Below, piece by piece: positions 63,810 through 64,000 of a stretch of 64,000 nucleotides of DNA. The position numbers were made by a program, and so were the translations under genes. The notes beneath the pieces were generated by a model. That model worked only from the letters and a program-made list of their open reading frames with translations, was not told where the DNA came from and did no database searches. The DNA comes from Hyperoodon ampullatus (lineage: Eukaryota; Chordata; Mammalia; Artiodactyla; Ziphiidae), in contig CATKHW010000061.1 in the NCBI GenBank assembly GCA_949752795.1, positions 2,604,001 to 2,668,000 on the forward strand. Reading direction: 5' to 3'. Each line of letters opens with the position of its first letter. Position 1 is the first letter of the stretch.

Positions 63810-64000
63810 GTAAGATATCACTTATGAAGATCCTGTAAACATGGCTACACTTGAAGTGAGTTAGTAAAGAGAACAGTGTCTCACATTTAGAAAACACTCT
63901 TATGCCTGCTTAAGGGGGAAGGAGAGGTGGGGTGATGCATAAAACCAGAGTTTGATATAAGCACAGGTACCGTTCCAAAAACCAACTATGGAATAGACAA
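63810..64000 (+). repeat. Satellite monomer M33, partial at window edge
   Basis: Starts with the variant GTAAGATATC in place of ATAAGATATC and carries the B-type GAAGTGAGTTAGTAAAG, but then the generic CACTCTTATGCCTGC where dimer B copies have CTCATATGGCTGC. It is cut off by the window end within the L1 3' UTR part. Confidence 0.9.

Larger units (their letters stand above)
8221..64000 (+). repeat. L1-derived 1.74 kb satellite array (cetacean common satellite type)
   Basis: Thirty-two full head-to-tail monomers and one partial, 1,719-1,741 bp long, counted from ATAAGATATC. Within a monomer, about 1-392 is L1 3' UTR and A-rich tail, 393-1163 is unrecognised sequence, 1164-1237 is a 74 bp palindrome, and 1230 to the end is the L1 ORF2 C-terminal region. 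All copies are in the same orientation. Length and L1 content match what I recall of the cetacean common satellite. That assignment is from memory and was not checked by search. The array continues past the right edge. Confidence 0.9.

Noticed and set aside
8221..64000. Active L1 element or ERV/LTR array
   Set aside because: Only the L1 3' end is present, broken by frameshifts. No promoter, ORF1, reverse transcriptase core or LTR pair is seen, and the copies are tandem with no target-site duplications.

Overview
The window is eukaryotic, non-coding heterochromatic DNA. I find no functional gene, tRNA, rRNA, CRISPR array or intact mobile element. It holds two tandem-repeat arrays that meet at about 8,220. 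Bases 1 to 8,220 are a minisatellite of roughly 330 degenerate units of 24-25 bp, organised into longer duplicated blocks. Bases 8,221 to 64,000 are a satellite with a unit of about 1,737 bp: 32 full head-to-tail copies and the start of a 33rd.

About half of each 1.74 kb unit is the decayed 3' end of a LINE-1 on the + strand: the ORF2p C-terminus, the 3' UTR and an A-rich tail. The peptide similarity is clear, for example KKLWYIRMMEYPSAM near 11,560, which parallels the KKMWYIYTMEYYSAI stretch of mammalian L1 ORF2p. From memory, a satellite of about 1.75 kb built on an L1 3' end is the cetacean common satellite, whose unit is nearer 1.58 kb in delphinids. I therefore infer a cetacean, probably not a dolphin. 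A search against Repbase/Dfam would settle this.

Monomer plan, counting from the ATAAGATATC motif near the L1 ORF2 end: positions 1-392 are L1 3' UTR and A-rich tail; 393-1163 (about 770 bp) are of origin I do not recognise; 1164-1237 are a 74 bp palindrome; about 1230 to the end is the L1 ORF2 C-terminal region.

Array layout: M1-M2 (8.2-11.7 kb) are divergent edge copies closest to L1. M3-M6 are transitional. M7-M10 and M11-M14 are two near-identical four-monomer blocks (period about 6,950 bp). M15-M17 are intermediate. From about 37.75 kb a dimeric higher-order repeat of exactly 3,475 bp (1,739 + 1,736) runs for seven full copies. It starts to break up into a mosaic at about 63.24 kb.

The many short open frames are by-products of the repeats. 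The most interesting features are the 74 bp perfect palindrome placed at the L1 join, evidence that its two arms exchange sequence, the nested higher-order repeats with mosaic copies, and the minisatellite/satellite junction.
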